DNA from: Candidatus Omnitrophota bacterium
GTDB taxonomy: Bacteria > Hinthialibacterota > Hinthialibacteria > Hinthialibacterales > JAKPRU01
Assembly: GCA_029557025.1 (NCBI GenBank)
Contig: JAKPRU010000429.1
Coordinates: 1 to 7,085, forward strand
DNA length: 7,085 nt
Direction: 5' to 3'
In this document: piece after piece, positions 6,629 to 7,085 of the stretch
How the letters are laid out: every line of letters starts with the position of its first letter
Position numbering within the stretch: the first letter of the stretch is position 1
Notes under the pieces: model-generated
What the model was told of the DNA's origin: nothing
Database searches by the model: none
The model's input: the letters and a program-made list of their open reading frames with translations, nothing else
Made by a program: the position numbers and the translations under genes

Positions 6629-7085
6629 ATGGTCGATTTTCAGGAACTTGCAGACAGTGTGTATGGCGGCAAGAAAGACAAGGTCGAGGAACTGGTGAAG
6701 GCCGCAATCCGTGAAGGTCACAGTGCCAAGGAAATCCTCGAACAGGGGCTGATTCAGGGCATGAACCGAATCGGTATCGACTTCAAGAACAACAGGGTTT
6801 ATGTCCCGGAGGTTCTGATCGCGGCCCGTGCAATGAAAGCCGGCATGGCTATTCTTCGCCCGAAAATTGTCGAGGAGAAGGTGCAGCCGAAAGGTCGTGT
6901 CGCAATCGGAACCGTCAAGGGCGATTTGCACGATATCGGCAAGAACCTGGTCGGTATGATGCTGGAAGGGGCCGGCTATGAGGTCATTGACCTTGGCGTC
7001 GATGTCCCCCCCGAAAAGTTCATCCAGGCAAACAAGGAGAAGGGCGTCCGCCTGATCGGGATGTCGTCGCTTCTGACTACAACCA
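6629..7085 (+). CDS. Corrinoid (B12-binding) methyl-carrier protein, N-terminal part (3' end outside window)
   Basis: The first 152 residues of a cytosolic protein of the MtaC/MtbC/MttC-like corrinoid family (usually 210-220 aa) are present, so roughly the last 60 lie beyond the edge. Residues about 3-85 form the helical cap domain (EILEQGLIQGMNRIG, then VYVPEVLIAARAMKAGM). From about 88 the Rossmann B12-binding domain starts. G98-D-L-H-D-I-G104 is the D-x-H-x-x-G motif, with His101 (bases 6929-6931) as the lower axial cobalt ligand in the base-off, His-on state. MSSLLTT near the edge supplies the S-x-L motif; the matching GG is not reached. It shuttles a methyl group between a substrate-specific methyltransferase and tetrahydrofolate or another acceptor. 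The substrate cannot be told from this subunit. A methylamine, methanol or methoxy system and a split methionine synthase are both possible; partner genes would be expected downstream. Confidence 0.95.
   Translation, partial: MVDFQELADSVYGGKKDKVEELVKAAIREGHSAKEILEQGLIQGMNRIGIDFKNNRVYVPEVLIAARAMKAGMAILRPKIVEEKVQPKGRVAIGTVKGDLHDIGKNLVGMMLEGAGYEVIDLGVDVPPEKFIQANKEKGVRLIGMSSLLTTT

Noticed and set aside
6548..6931. A 127-codon minus-strand frame opposite the corrinoid gene.
   Set aside because: It is antisense to a gene carrying the intact D-x-H-x-x-G cobalamin motif and has no features of its own.

Overview
This looks like a chromosomal fragment from a Gram-negative-type environmental bacterium with moderately high GC (mid-50s percent by eye). 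The secreted polysaccharide-active enzyme, the GH2 enzyme with extra C-terminal domains and the stand-alone corrinoid protein recall polysaccharide-degrading lineages such as Hydrogenedentota, Sumerlaeota, Lentisphaerota or Planctomycetota. That placement is an impression; no marker gene is present to confirm it. No RNA gene, mobile element, CRISPR array or attachment site was seen.

Layout. (1) Bases 2-1321, plus strand: the C-terminal 439 residues of a glycoside hydrolase family 2 enzyme, entering from the left edge with both catalytic glutamates visible. (2) Bases 1330-3393, plus strand: a two-gene potassium uptake operon of Ktr type, with the membrane subunit (ktrB, 455 aa) followed 12 nt later by the cytosolic RCK gating subunit (ktrA, 227 aa). 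A perfect TATAAT overlaps the GH2 stop codon and lies so close to the ktrB ATG that a leaderless transcript is predicted. (3) Bases 3416-6448, minus strand, converging on ktrA across 22 bp: a 1010-residue exported protein with a signal peptide, two beta-rich N-terminal regions, a barrel-like glycoside-hydrolase-type central region and a beta-rich tail. It fits no family I can name with confidence and is the most novel-looking gene here. (4) Bases 6449-6628: a 180-bp divergent intergenic region with a good extended -10 promoter, an inverted repeat lying on that promoter, and a GC-rich leader that can fold. (5) Bases 6629-7085, plus strand: the first 152 residues of a corrinoid (B12-binding) methyl-carrier protein, running off the right edge.

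How the parts may work together. KtrB and KtrA form one transporter. The two carbohydrate-active genes flank it but lie on opposite strands, so they are neighbours rather than one visible operon. The corrinoid gene is divergent from the large secreted enzyme and shares its upstream region. It should work with methyltransferases encoded beyond the right edge, either in one-carbon catabolism or in a split methionine synthase.
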